Part shown: positions 25,035 through 33,044 of the stretch, piece after piece | How positions within the stretch are numbered: position 1 is the first letter of the stretch | Layout: each line of letters opens with the position of its first letter | Virus record (IMG/VR): IMGVR_UViG_3300020477_000040 | Location: 1-51,124 of that record | Strand: one strand, 5' to 3' | Length of the DNA: 51,124 nt | DNA from: a virus | Made by a program: the position numbers and the translations under genes | Notes under the pieces: generated by a model | The model's database searches: none | What the model was told of the DNA's origin: nothing | The model's input: the letters and a program-made list of their open reading frames with translations, nothing else

Positions 25035-27407
25035 ATGGCGTATATCCCGCAAGCGCAACGTTCTCGTCAGAACGGAATTTCCAACCAGTCGATGTCCGGC
25101 AACGCCCAGAACATGGGTGCTCCGTCCATGGGTGCTCCGTCCATGGGTGCTCCGTCGCCGGTGGGTCCGGCTGTGAATCCTGGTTTCGGTGTCGACATCC
25201 CGTCCATGGGTGCGCCTCAGCAAATGTCCAATCTGGCCCCCAATCAGTATCCTGGGGGCATCACCGTCCAGCAGCCCGGTACATCTCCGTTCGATGCCCC
25301 GTCTCCTCAAGGACCGATGGGCGGCATGGGCGGCTATCCAAATAATCCCGGTGGTGGCGGCCCGCACATGGACTGGAGCCAGCCACCACAGGACTATCCA
25401 AATAATCCCGGTGGTGGCGGCCCGCACATGGACTACCAGCCGCCTTTCACCCCGATACCGTCAGGCCCAGGGTTCCCTAGTGTCCCGGCAGACCCGAGCC
25501 AGCCCGGTGGGGTGCCAGCCGACCCAGGAAGCACAATGCCACCTGTGTGGCCGCCAGGACCAGTAGGACCCGGTCAAGGTCCAATCGCCCCCGGCCAGCC
25601 CGGAGCACCACCGCCGTGGACGCCGCCGGGAATGCCGGGTGGAATGCCGGGAATGCCGGGTGGCATGCCCAATATACCGGGAATGCCACAGCCCCCTCCA
25701 CCACCGATGCAGCCCGGTCAAGGACCGATAGCCCCCGGCATGCCGGGAGCAGCTCCGCCGTGGAACCCCAGCTCGCCTGGCGGCACCGCAGATTGGGACC
25801 CCACCCAACATGGAGGAGCCACCCCCGGAGGCGTAAATCCTGATGCGCCAGTCCCGACCAGCCCCGACCAACAGGGTGGCGGCCAACAGGGTGGCGGCCA
25901 ACAGGGTGGCGGCCAGTATCCGGGCCACTATCCGATGCCGGGCGGATACCCAGGCATGTGGCCACCCGTATATCAGGCCCCAGGAGATGTTTCGGGTGGC
26001 GGTTACCCGGTGCCGTGGCCCGGCGCAACATTTCCCGGCGGAACGACACCAGACCAGGGGATGCCTCCCGGTGGAATGCCACCCGGAGCAGGCGGACCAG
26101 GACCTGGAGGTGGCATGCCAGCCCCTCCTCCTCCCCAGCCAGACATTGGTCTTCCCGGCGGCGGAGCACCCGGTGGGGGCCAACCCGGCGGAGCACCCGG
26201 TGGACCGGGACAGCCCGGTGGGGGCCAACCCGGCGGAGCACCCGGTGGACCGGGACAGCCCGGTGGGGGCCAGCCCGGAGGACCCGGACAGCCCGGCGGA
26301 CCCGGCCAACCCGGTGGCCAGCCCGGTGGACCGGGACAACCCGGCCAACCCGGTGGCCAACCCGGTGGACCCGGCCAACCCGGCGGACCCGGCCAACCGG
26401 GCGGACCCGGACAACCCGGTGGACCCGGACAACCCGGTGGACCCGGACAGCCGGGAGAGCCGCCTATCGGTTTGCCAGATCAAGGACAACCCGGACAACC
26501 CGGACAACCCGGCCAACCCGGTGGACCACCCGGACAGGAACCACCCGGACAGGAACCACCCGGACAGGAACCACCCGGTAAACCCGGTGGTCCTCCAGAC
26601 AGGCCGTCAAGGCCGAAGCCGAAGCCGCCCCCGAAGCCGCGACCGCACGAGACTCCTACAGAGCGGCAGGACAGGTTGTATCACGAGGGGCGTGAGCGTC
26701 TTGAGGAAAAAATCCTTAGTCGGCCCTGGCGAGACGACGAGGTACAAAGAGGAGAAGCGAAAGAGTATTACGATGACCTGATGAAGGGTGTGAATCAGGG
26801 GACAATTGATAAGGACTGGGCGAAGGAGCGTTACGAAAAGGTAACAGGCTTCGATTGGCCCGAGGTCATCATGCCGGATCCTCCTGGTTCCCCAGATGAC
26901 GGGAGCATTGATCCTCCCGTAAAACCGGGTCCAGTACCGGGAGATCCAGACGGCGACCTGCATCCGGAGCCACAGCCCGATGACGGAACCCAGCCGCCTG
27001 AGAAGCCGGGACCCGGCGAGCCGAAGCCGCCGCCGACTCCGGCAGAAATTTTCGAGAAGGGAACGCCTGCTGAGAAAAACGAGTTTCCGGGGCATTTCAC
27101 AAGCTACGAGGCGTACCTGGTCAACTTTCGACAAGCTGACCTTAAGCCGGGACAGATGCTCACCAGAGAGATGTGGGAAAAACGAAGACAAAAGGTCGTA
27201 GGCGACAATCCGGAGCCTAAGCCTGAGCCTCCCATTGGGTTGCCAGACGATGGTCTGCCCGGTGGCGACAAGCCTCCAACAGAGCCAGTCCCTATGCCTA
27301 ACCCCGGACAGGATGATGTTGTTGACTTCGGCAGCCAATACGGTGCTCTGAGGAAGATCGGCAAGGACAACCGGCCCATACCCAAGAAGCCACGACACGT
27401 CGTGTAG
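25035..27407 (+). CDS. Large Gly/Pro-rich collagen-like virion protein
   Basis: This codes for 790 residues and is dominated by Gly, Pro and Gln. Residues 1-60 include three exact SMGAP repeats. Residues 100-135 have two copies of YPNNPGGGGPHMD. The middle 370-510 is made of near-regular GQPGG/GGPGQPG triplets, a collagen-like Gly-X-Y tract, followed by PGQEP repeats and a PKPKPPPKPRP stretch. The C-terminal third is more mixed, with helices (HEGRERLEEKILSRPW; EKNEFPGHFTSYEAYLV), the motif IGLPDDGLPGG and a GALRKIGKDNRP tail. There is no signal peptide. It probably forms a flexible or triple-helical fibre on or in the virion. The ATG follows the GT gene closely, with GAGGTGAATA before it. Confidence 0.72.
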   Translation: MAYIPQAQRSRQNGISNQSMSGNAQNMGAPSMGAPSMGAPSPVGPAVNPGFGVDIPSMGAPQQMSNLAPNQYPGGITVQQPGTSPFDAPSPQGPMGGMGGYPNNPGGGGPHMDWSQPPQDYPNNPGGGGPHMDYQPPFTPIPSGPGFPSVPADPSQPGGVPADPGSTMPPVWPPGPVGPGQGPIAPGQPGAPPPWTPPGMPGGMPGMPGGMPNIPGMPQPPPPPMQPGQGPIAPGMPGAAPPWNPSSPGGTADWDPTQHGGATPGGVNPDAPVPTSPDQQGGGQQGGGQQGGGQYPGHYPMPGGYPGMWPPVYQAPGDVSGGGYPVPWPGATFPGGTTPDQGMPPGGMPPGAGGPGPGGGMPAPPPPQPDIGLPGGGAPGGGQPGGAPGGPGQPGGGQPGGAPGGPGQPGGGQPGGPGQPGGPGQPGGQPGGPGQPGQPGGQPGGPGQPGGPGQPGGPGQPGGPGQPGGPGQPGEPPIGLPDQGQPGQPGQPGQPGGPPGQEPPGQEPPGQEPPGKPGGPPDRPSRPKPKPPPKPRPHETPTERQDRLYHEGRERLEEKILSRPWRDDEVQRGEAKEYYDDLMKGVNQGTIDKDWAKERYEKVTGFDWPEVIMPDPPGSPDDGSIDPPVKPGPVPGDPDGDLHPEPQPDDGTQPPEKPGPGEPKPPPTPAEIFEKGTPAEKNEFPGHFTSYEAYLVNFRQADLKPGQMLTREMWEKRRQKVVGDNPEPKPEPPIGLPDDGLPGGDKPPTEPVPMPNPGQDDVVDFGSQYGALRKIGKDNRPIPKKPRHVV
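25334..25434 (+). repeat. 41-bp exact direct repeat with 60-bp period
   Basis: Bases 25334-25374 are repeated exactly at 25394-25434. Each encodes YPNNPGGGGPHMD. Near-identical copies occur at 28054-28094, and a shorter one around 28264-28290, in the following gene. The nucleotide identity indicates recent duplication or gene conversion between the two genes. Confidence 0.86.
26150..26600 (+). repeat. Collagen-like Gly-Pro-Gln repeat tract
   Basis: The DNA consists of variant 9- to 12-bp units encoding GQPGG, GPGQPG and GGPGQPG. Codon third positions alternate between units, so the array is old enough to have diverged or is kept by repeated homogenisation. Two 54-bp-scale blocks near 26160-26270 are almost identical. 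The reading frame remains open throughout. Confidence 0.8.
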
Positions 27408-27418
27408 GGAGATGAGTG

Positions 27419-28594
27419 ATGCCTTTTCAACCAGGCGGACAAATCGGTGGTCCAGTGCAGCAGTCCATGGCCGCTCCGAGGGCTGGAAACGCAGGTCGCC
27501 CATCAGGCACGGGTAATCCAATGCCCGCTGGCGGTGGGATGGGCGGCATGCCCGGCATGGGAGGCGACCCATTGATGCCTGGCGGTATGGGTGACATCGT
27601 CCCTCCTAGCTCAACTGGTCCGTGGAATCCCACTCAGACTGGTGCAGGCCTTACGCAGCCATTCCCGTCCTCTACAGGTCCGTTCAGTCCTACGGGTCAG
27701 GAACCATGGAACAACGCTCCGCCAGGTGGTCCGCACGGTGCGCCAACTCCAACATTGACGCCGCCAACAGGCAGAGATTTCAACCCAGTTACTGGTCAAT
27801 GGCCTCCTTCCACGGTTCCTAATGTTGGGCCTTCGGTTCCTGACCCTGTCGCTCCGCCGCCGATGATGCCGTCTCCGATTGGACCCATTCCACAAACTCC
27901 GCAGCATCAGGGCAATCAATTGCTCCCTGGCTATGGTGGCGGCGGTGGGGTCCCCGGCATGGGACCCGGTTCCGGCAGCGACCCACAGAATGCTCAGGAT
28001 CAGCTCAATCAAATGCTTCCTGGCTGGGGTGGCGGTATGGGCGGTGCGCAGGACTATCCCAATAATCCCGGTGGTGGAGGACCGCACATGGACTTCACAC
28101 CCGGTGGTGGAGGAATGCAGCAGCAGCAGCCTTCTCCACCCGGTTCCACGTGGCTGCCCGGATTTGAGGGTGGTCCCGGCGGTGCTGGCGGTGGCTGGGA
28201 GCAGTATCCAGATGCCCAAGGAAGACCGGCGTTCCGCATGCCAGAACCCGGCGGTGCGCAGGGCTATCCCAATAATCCCGGTGGTGGAGGAATGCAGCAG
28301 CCCCAGCAACAGTGGGCACCACCCAACCTCACTCCTGGCAATCAGGGTCCGAACTCGGTTCCTAGGCCTCCCGGCACCATGCCCGGTCCATGGCAGGGTG
28401 ATTACCAGCCTCAGCAGCAGCAGGCCCAGCCTGTCTCCATGGCTCCCCCCGGATCACAGGTGAGCCAAGGCATCACTCCTCCACCCGGAACGTATCCCGG
28501 ACAGGACGGGCAAACGAATCGTATCAGCGGCACTGGTGGTCCCGTCGCCAAAGGTGCAGCTCCCGGAAGCAACGCCTACGGTTGGTACAGGTAG
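27419..28594 (+). CDS. Gly/Pro/Gln/Met-rich virion protein
   Basis: This codes for 391 residues, nearly all of it low-complexity Gly/Pro/Met/Gln. Motifs are GMGGMPGMGG at the N-terminus, SSTGPW/SSTGPF duplicates, two QDQLNQMLPGWGGG-like segments (also NQLLPGYGGG) and two YPNNPGGGG units shared with the preceding gene. The C-terminus ends in KGAAPGSNAYGWYR. No membrane segment or catalytic motif is seen. ATG 27419 is preferred to GTG 27416 because a GGAG lies 7 nt before it. The shared repeats show that it belongs to the same set of proteins as its neighbours, probably structural. Confidence 0.68.
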   Translation: MPFQPGGQIGGPVQQSMAAPRAGNAGRPSGTGNPMPAGGGMGGMPGMGGDPLMPGGMGDIVPPSSTGPWNPTQTGAGLTQPFPSSTGPFSPTGQEPWNNAPPGGPHGAPTPTLTPPTGRDFNPVTGQWPPSTVPNVGPSVPDPVAPPPMMPSPIGPIPQTPQHQGNQLLPGYGGGGGVPGMGPGSGSDPQNAQDQLNQMLPGWGGGMGGAQDYPNNPGGGGPHMDFTPGGGGMQQQQPSPPGSTWLPGFEGGPGGAGGGWEQYPDAQGRPAFRMPEPGGAQGYPNNPGGGGMQQPQQQWAPPNLTPGNQGPNSVPRPPGTMPGPWQGDYQPQQQQAQPVSMAPPGSQVSQGITPPPGTYPGQDGQTNRISGTGGPVAKGAAPGSNAYGWYR

Positions 28595-28600
28595 TAGACA

Positions 28601-29584
28601 ATGCCGTACTTTGGCGAGCAACAGCAGCCGTGGGGGCAACCCCAGCAGGAGCAATGGGGTCAGCCGCAGCAGGAGCAGTGGGGCCAACCCCAGCAGGAGC
28701 AGTGGGGTCAGGCGCAGATTCAGCAGCAGCAGTACAATCCCCAGCAGCAGTTGTCGCAGGGCGGACCACAGGTAGGTGGCCCGCAGCAGTCGTTCAGCCC
28801 CGTACAGCAGCAGGGGCAAGTGGGAGAGATTGGTGGTCCTGGTGGCACGGAGTTTTACGGGGGGCATAATTACATGCCCCCAGTCCAACAGCCGGCCCCA
28901 GAACCAGTGCCGATTGGTCCAGACGGCGGTGGGTTTCCGGGGATAGGCGGTGGCCCGCCGGGTATGCCGGGTATCTCACCGGAGTTACAGGACTTTCTGG
29001 ACGGATTGTCCAACAGGTATCAGCCTCAGCCCGGCATGCCGGGTATGCCGGGTATGCCCGGTGGTGGCAATCCTCTGATCCAGATGCTGCTGATGATGAT
29101 GATGGGTGCCGGCGGCGGAATGACCACAACAGGACCCGGAATGCCAGGCCCAGACTTCCCGAAGCCGGGAGATGGTCCTGACCAAGGCGAGCCTCCCAAG
29201 CCCAAGACCAGAGGGGTGCCTGACTCATGGGGTTCTCCGCCACCAGTACCGGACGGAGACTTCCCGGTGACAGCGAACATACCGGGCTTCGGAATGTTCA
29301 ATGGGCCGGTGACGATCTTCAACTGGATCAGGGATAACATTGCGGCACATGGTCCCATGGATGGTCCGGGTCCAGAACCGGGTGGTGGCCAGAAGCCTGC
29401 CGGTAGATACCCCGCACACTGGGGTGATCCGCCGAACGTGCAGACGGCGGACGTTACTGATCTACCCGGTGGGTACGGGCAGGGGTCAAGCACCCTGGCG
29501 GGGTGGATTCAGCAAAACTTGGATCGTGACGCGCAGCAGGTGAAATGGCCGATCCAGATCCAGCAGCAGGGTGGGGATAAATAA
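28601..29584 (+). CDS. Gln/Gly/Pro-rich virion protein
   Basis: This 327-residue protein starts with four tandem WGQPQQEQ units. It then shows Gln runs (QIQQQQYNPQQQL) and a Gly/Pro/Met-rich middle containing a triple PGM repeat (GMPGMPGMPGGG), the only hydrophobic run (IQMLLMMMMGAGGG) and a Pro-rich segment. The C-terminal 100 residues are more ordered, with FPVTANIPGFGMFNGPVTIF and the helix STLAGWIQQNLDRDAQQV. The hydrophobic Met run might insert into a membrane or pack in an oligomer. Start ATG 28601 follows the upstream stop by 6 bp. Confidence 0.65.
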   Translation: MPYFGEQQQPWGQPQQEQWGQPQQEQWGQPQQEQWGQAQIQQQQYNPQQQLSQGGPQVGGPQQSFSPVQQQGQVGEIGGPGGTEFYGGHNYMPPVQQPAPEPVPIGPDGGGFPGIGGGPPGMPGISPELQDFLDGLSNRYQPQPGMPGMPGMPGGGNPLIQMLLMMMMGAGGGMTTTGPGMPGPDFPKPGDGPDQGEPPKPKTRGVPDSWGSPPPVPDGDFPVTANIPGFGMFNGPVTIFNWIRDNIAAHGPMDGPGPEPGGGQKPAGRYPAHWGDPPNVQTADVTDLPGGYGQGSSTLAGWIQQNLDRDAQQVKWPIQIQQQGGDK

Positions 29585-29585
29585 C

Positions 29586-32042
29586 ATGGTCTATTATGAA
29601 CCGGGGTCAGAAGGGCGAAAAGCCCAAGAAGCTGAGGCCAAAAGAAGGCGAGAGTCTGGTGAATATGGCTACACCAAATCCGGACAAGAATATGTAAAGG
29701 GACAACTGTTACTCGGTTTCGCCAAGGGGACCACAGAGGCCGAGGCTCGTCGCATAGTAGAAAGCCGTGGTGGGACTCTGGACAAGTGGTTCGGTGCTTC
29801 CGGTGGAGGGGCCATAACCATAAATAACCCTTCCGGAAACATCGAGGAGGACATAAAAAAGTTTTCCGCAGGCCCATCGGTACGGTATGCGGAAAGAAAC
29901 TCAACAGTGTCACTGATGGGAGGACCAGTCGGCCATCAGCAGCAGCAGCCCAAGACCGAAGATCGACCAGGCGACCCTGTCCCAATGCCCGGTCCAGGGA
30001 CAGGGCCGCAGATTGGTCGAGACCCATCGCAGCCTGTCCCAATGCCGGGCATACCGTGGGAGCCGCCGAAGAACACTCAGTATATAGGGGGTGGGCGGCT
30101 AAAGGATAAACATGGCAGGCCGATCATAAACCCGGACTATGACCCAGCCAAGGATGCAGATGGAAACCCGCTTCCCAACTCACGATATATAAGGGGTCCA
30201 GGCGGGTGGATAGATAACGGTCGGATGATTCCTAACCCGGACTACGACCCGACCAAAAATGCACAAGGCATTACTCCCGACACAAGGCAGCCCCAGCCCG
30301 GCGCACCGCCCAATCCTTCGGTTTCTCCAGAAGAAATAGAGAAAGCAAAACAAGATAAGCAAAACTACTATGACGAGAGGCAAAACATAGGCGCGCCTCC
30401 AGAGCCAACTCCAGAGCCAACTCCAGAGCCAGAGCCAGAGCCAGAGCCGCTTCCTGATCAGCCAGCAGGTGCTGGAGAGGGGTATCGTCATCAGGAGCAG
30501 AACAGATTTGAAAACTCCCAGAGGCTACAGTCTTTTCGGGATCGTCTGAAGGTAGTGAAGGAACAGTGGAACAATCAGGAGACATCGCGAGAAAACCCCG
30601 GAGACATGAAACTCTTTCGGGAAATGGCTCAACTCGAAGCCCAGATCAAGCAACACGAAGACTTCCTCCGACAGACACCATCGTCAGCAGTAGATCCGGC
30701 CCCGGCCCCGGCCCCAGCGCAGCAGCAACCCCAGCAGACTCATCAGCAACAGCAGCAGCAGGCCTTTCAGCAGCAGCAGTCTCATTTACCTGCTGGCCTG
30801 ACTCATCAGGACTGGGCGGCACAAGGATTTGCGGATATAGGCCTCCCCGACAGAGGCTTGCCAGGGTCTCAGCCCAGCATGATGGACCTGTGGGGTGGCG
30901 GTGGACAGCAGGCTCCCACCCAGCAGTGGGGTGGACAGCAGGGCTGGCAGATGCAGCAGCAGGGTCAGACGTTTCGGGATCCGATTACCGGAAGAACCTT
31001 GGATAGGCGTACTGCACAACCCGTGGCCTTGGATAGGCTCCAAGGGGGCGAAGGCATTGGTTTTGACGAAATCCCTGACAACATCAGGCACAGTCCTGAA
31101 ATGCTGGCGTATAGAGACCGGCATGGATCCAGTATAAATAAGTGGACGAGATTTACGGACGATGACATCTATAGGATAATGAGAGACTACGGTCCCGAAG
31201 GAAAATGGCGTGAACGAACTAAGGCGAGCCAACAGAGAGGTGGCGAGAGAGAGTGGCAGCGACATGATAAGGCAAGAGTAACGAGCGGGATGAGTCTAAG
31301 GGAGAGAGATCGGTACGACCAATATCTCAAACAGTTAAAGTCGGGACAGTCGCAGCAGCGATGGGGTGGGTGGCAGGACGCTGGTGGCCAGCAGGGTTGG
31401 GGAGGAAGTCAGCCCAGCCTGACGAACACGGGGCCGGGGCCTTGGAATATACGACAAGACTCGTTGCTGCGCTTCCCCGGTGGTGGCTACCCCGGTATGC
31501 CCGGTATGCCCGGTGGTGGCCAGATGGCACAGCCGGGCGGCTTTGCGGGTCAGCAGCAGCCAGGACAACAGTCCCCCGGCGGCGGAGCACCCGGAATGTC
31601 CTACCCCGGTGGTCCGGGAGGAATGCAGCCGGGCCAGCGCATACAACCGCATGACCAATGGGGAGGTTTCCCCGGCGTGACAATGCCAGGCTGGGCTACG
31701 TTGCCAGACTCGAATTTGGTTGGTCAGCCCCAGCAGCCGCTCGATCCGGGGTTTGGCACAGGTCAGCCCGGACAGAACGTTCCCGGTGCTGGCGTGATTC
31801 CCGGTCTTCCACCAGTTGCACCAATACCTGGAGCGGCACCGGAGTTAGGGCAGTACGGACAAGAGGTGACTGAGGCAGCGACGTCCAAGTTGCAGCAGGC
31901 TCCGCAAAGTGGTGTTCCTTCGGGGTCTCCAGTTGTGTATCCTAGCAGTCAGCCTATAGCACCCACCACTAGGCAGGGTGGGGGCAATAGGCGTGGCGGA
32001 GGGGGGGCTACCCCATTCTCGTATGGCGTTAAGGTCAGGTGA
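29586..32042 (+). CDS. Virion protein with subtilisin-propeptide-like (I9) domain
   Basis: This codes for 818 residues from ATG 29586; GTG 29571 is inside the previous gene. Residues about 36-110 match the fold pattern of the inhibitor-I9/subtilisin N-terminal prodomain: YVKGQLLLGFAKGTTEAEAR, VESRGGTLDKWFG, AITINNP, NIEEDIKKFSAGPSVRYAER. In proteases this domain helps folding and inhibits the enzyme. No subtilase catalytic domain follows; the rest is Gln/Pro/Gly-rich with two NPDYDP repeats, a PEPTPEPEP stretch, the IGLPDRGLPG motif shared with the 790-residue protein, and PGMPGMPGGG. A helical region (about 500-600) is the only other ordered part. A structural role or a protease inhibitor on the virion is possible. 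Confidence 0.72.
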   Translation: MVYYEPGSEGRKAQEAEAKRRRESGEYGYTKSGQEYVKGQLLLGFAKGTTEAEARRIVESRGGTLDKWFGASGGGAITINNPSGNIEEDIKKFSAGPSVRYAERNSTVSLMGGPVGHQQQQPKTEDRPGDPVPMPGPGTGPQIGRDPSQPVPMPGIPWEPPKNTQYIGGGRLKDKHGRPIINPDYDPAKDADGNPLPNSRYIRGPGGWIDNGRMIPNPDYDPTKNAQGITPDTRQPQPGAPPNPSVSPEEIEKAKQDKQNYYDERQNIGAPPEPTPEPTPEPEPEPEPLPDQPAGAGEGYRHQEQNRFENSQRLQSFRDRLKVVKEQWNNQETSRENPGDMKLFREMAQLEAQIKQHEDFLRQTPSSAVDPAPAPAPAQQQPQQTHQQQQQQAFQQQQSHLPAGLTHQDWAAQGFADIGLPDRGLPGSQPSMMDLWGGGGQQAPTQQWGGQQGWQMQQQGQTFRDPITGRTLDRRTAQPVALDRLQGGEGIGFDEIPDNIRHSPEMLAYRDRHGSSINKWTRFTDDDIYRIMRDYGPEGKWRERTKASQQRGGEREWQRHDKARVTSGMSLRERDRYDQYLKQLKSGQSQQRWGGWQDAGGQQGWGGSQPSLTNTGPGPWNIRQDSLLRFPGGGYPGMPGMPGGGQMAQPGGFAGQQQPGQQSPGGGAPGMSYPGGPGGMQPGQRIQPHDQWGGFPGVTMPGWATLPDSNLVGQPQQPLDPGFGTGQPGQNVPGAGVIPGLPPVAPIPGAAPELGQYGQEVTEAATSKLQQAPQSGVPSGSPVVYPSSQPIAPTTRQGGGNRRGGGGATPFSYGVKVR

Positions 32043-32066
32043 TACAGGCACAGTAGGAGACACACA

Positions 32067-32684
32067 ATGCAGCCCACAGTTATCCCCGGCGGCAGCACGT
32101 CAATGGCCCCGCCGCAGGTGCAACGTCAGTTTGCCCCGCCTCTCCAGGTCCAGCATATGCCCACCATGGGTGCTCTCACTCAGATGGGTCAGCCGTCTGG
32201 GTTCATGGGGCCTGGAATGATGCAGGGCATGACCGGAATGCTCCCCGGATGGACAGGATCAGCGGGCGGTGGCTGGAGCTTCAACCCGATCACCGGCCAG
32301 TTCGAGATGCGGGAGGGTGATGACACTGGCGCGTATCAGGCACAGACTAATGCCATCGCCTCGATCCTGAACCAGATGATGGGAACGGGAGCGAACATCT
32401 ACGGGACACAGGCAGGGTTCCTTGGCAACCTCTACAACACGGCGATGTCTCCCGTGCTGGCAGAGATTGCCCAGACTCCCCACCTGCTGGCCCAGCAGAG
32501 GTTCGACAAAGCCTTCCCGGCGGTGTTTGGTTCCATGGGGGATTACTTCTCCAAGAGCCAGGGCTTCGGTAACGCTGGTGGAATTGCACCTCCACAGTGG
32601 GACCCGACTCAGCACCAGTTCCCAGACAGGCCACAGGCCCCGACGTTGCCAGCGTCCCCTTTTCAGGGTCTCCCGGTGGCGTAG
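32067..32684 (+). CDS. Virion protein, zero-frame part of a probable frameshift pair
   Basis: This zero-frame ORF codes for 205 residues. It begins with the same Gly/Pro/Gln/Met-rich character (MAPPQVQRQFAPP; GPGMMQGMTGMLPG), followed by a helical region with IASILNQMMGTGANIYGTQA, LAEIAQTPHLLAQQRFDKA and SMGDYFSKSQGF. The ORF stops at 32684, but the downstream frame -1 ORF (to 33043) continues the helical protein. A slippery CCCTTTT at 32657-32663 precedes the stop by 18 nt with a hairpin after it. Both a short (205 aa) and a fused (about 325 aa) protein are predicted. A function in the virion (tail or ejection) is inferred from the neighbours. Confidence 0.66.
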   Translation: MQPTVIPGGSTSMAPPQVQRQFAPPLQVQHMPTMGALTQMGQPSGFMGPGMMQGMTGMLPGWTGSAGGGWSFNPITGQFEMREGDDTGAYQAQTNAIASILNQMMGTGANIYGTQAGFLGNLYNTAMSPVLAEIAQTPHLLAQQRFDKAFPAVFGSMGDYFSKSQGFGNAGGIAPPQWDPTQHQFPDRPQAPTLPASPFQGLPVA

Positions 32685-32700
32685 CCTCGAACACCGGGGG
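32657..32700 (+). promoter_or_regulatory. Candidate programmed -1 frameshift signal
   Basis: The heptamer C CCT TTT (32657-32663) fits the X-XXY-YYZ rule in the zero frame of the 32067 ORF. After a 6-nt spacer, 32670-32678 can pair with 32692-32700 in a 9-bp, mostly G-C stem (one G-U) that holds the zero-frame TAG in its loop. Spacing is within the 5-9 nt usual for such signals. The -1 frame then reads on to 33043. Confidence 0.6.
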
Positions 32701-33043
32701 GCTGGCAAGACCGGGGATTCCCGGCACAGAGGTCTTTGAAGATTCGTTGTTCCGACACCTTTCTCCCACGGCTGAAAGGCAGGAGGGGCAGCGTCTCCGT
32801 GGTTCCATTGCTGGTGATTTCGCCAAGGCTAACAGGAATATATCGGAGTCGCAGGCTCGCAGAGGGTTGCAGTCACAGCCTAGCAATCTGATGTCGTTAG
32901 CCCATGCCGGCGCGCAGCAAAGGGCGGCGCAAGATGTTTCCAAAGCCTACAGCGGTGCAAGATCGCAGGCAGTTCAGAAGGGCATCGAGGCTTCCCTGAC
33001 TGGACGCGGTCAATCGCTTGGGTGGCTGGGACAGGTGGTGTGA
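32663..33043 (+). CDS. Frameshift extension of the virion protein
   Basis: These 126 codons are read in the -1 frame after the slip at 32663. The C-terminal protein has HLSPTAERQEGQRLRGSIAG, FAKANRNISESQARRGL and a basic helical end (KAYSGARSQAVQKG), which looks like the natural continuation of a helical virion protein. An independent start is possible only at a GTG (32597) without a ribosome site, so translation by frameshift is favoured. A sequencing indel would give the same picture and cannot be excluded. It ends just before the ATG of the next gene at 33045. Confidence 0.6.
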   Translation, partial: SGSPGGVASNTGGLARPGIPGTEVFEDSLFRHLSPTAERQEGQRLRGSIAGDFAKANRNISESQARRGLQSQPSNLMSLAHAGAQQRAAQDVSKAYSGARSQAVQKGIEASLTGRGQSLGWLGQVV

Positions 33044-33044
33044 T

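Noticed and set aside
25461-26516. 351-residue Gly/Ser/Arg-rich minus-strand ORF
   Set aside because: Long open frames on both strands arise from the GC-rich repeat of the collagen-like gene; no start or ribosome site supports it.
26150-26600. CRISPR array
   Set aside because: Repeats are short, contiguous, in frame and encode Gly/Pro/Gln; there are no spacers.
33018-33044. GTG start 9 codons upstream for the 851-residue protein
   Set aside because: It would overlap the frameshift extension more deeply and has a weaker ribosome site than ATG 33045.
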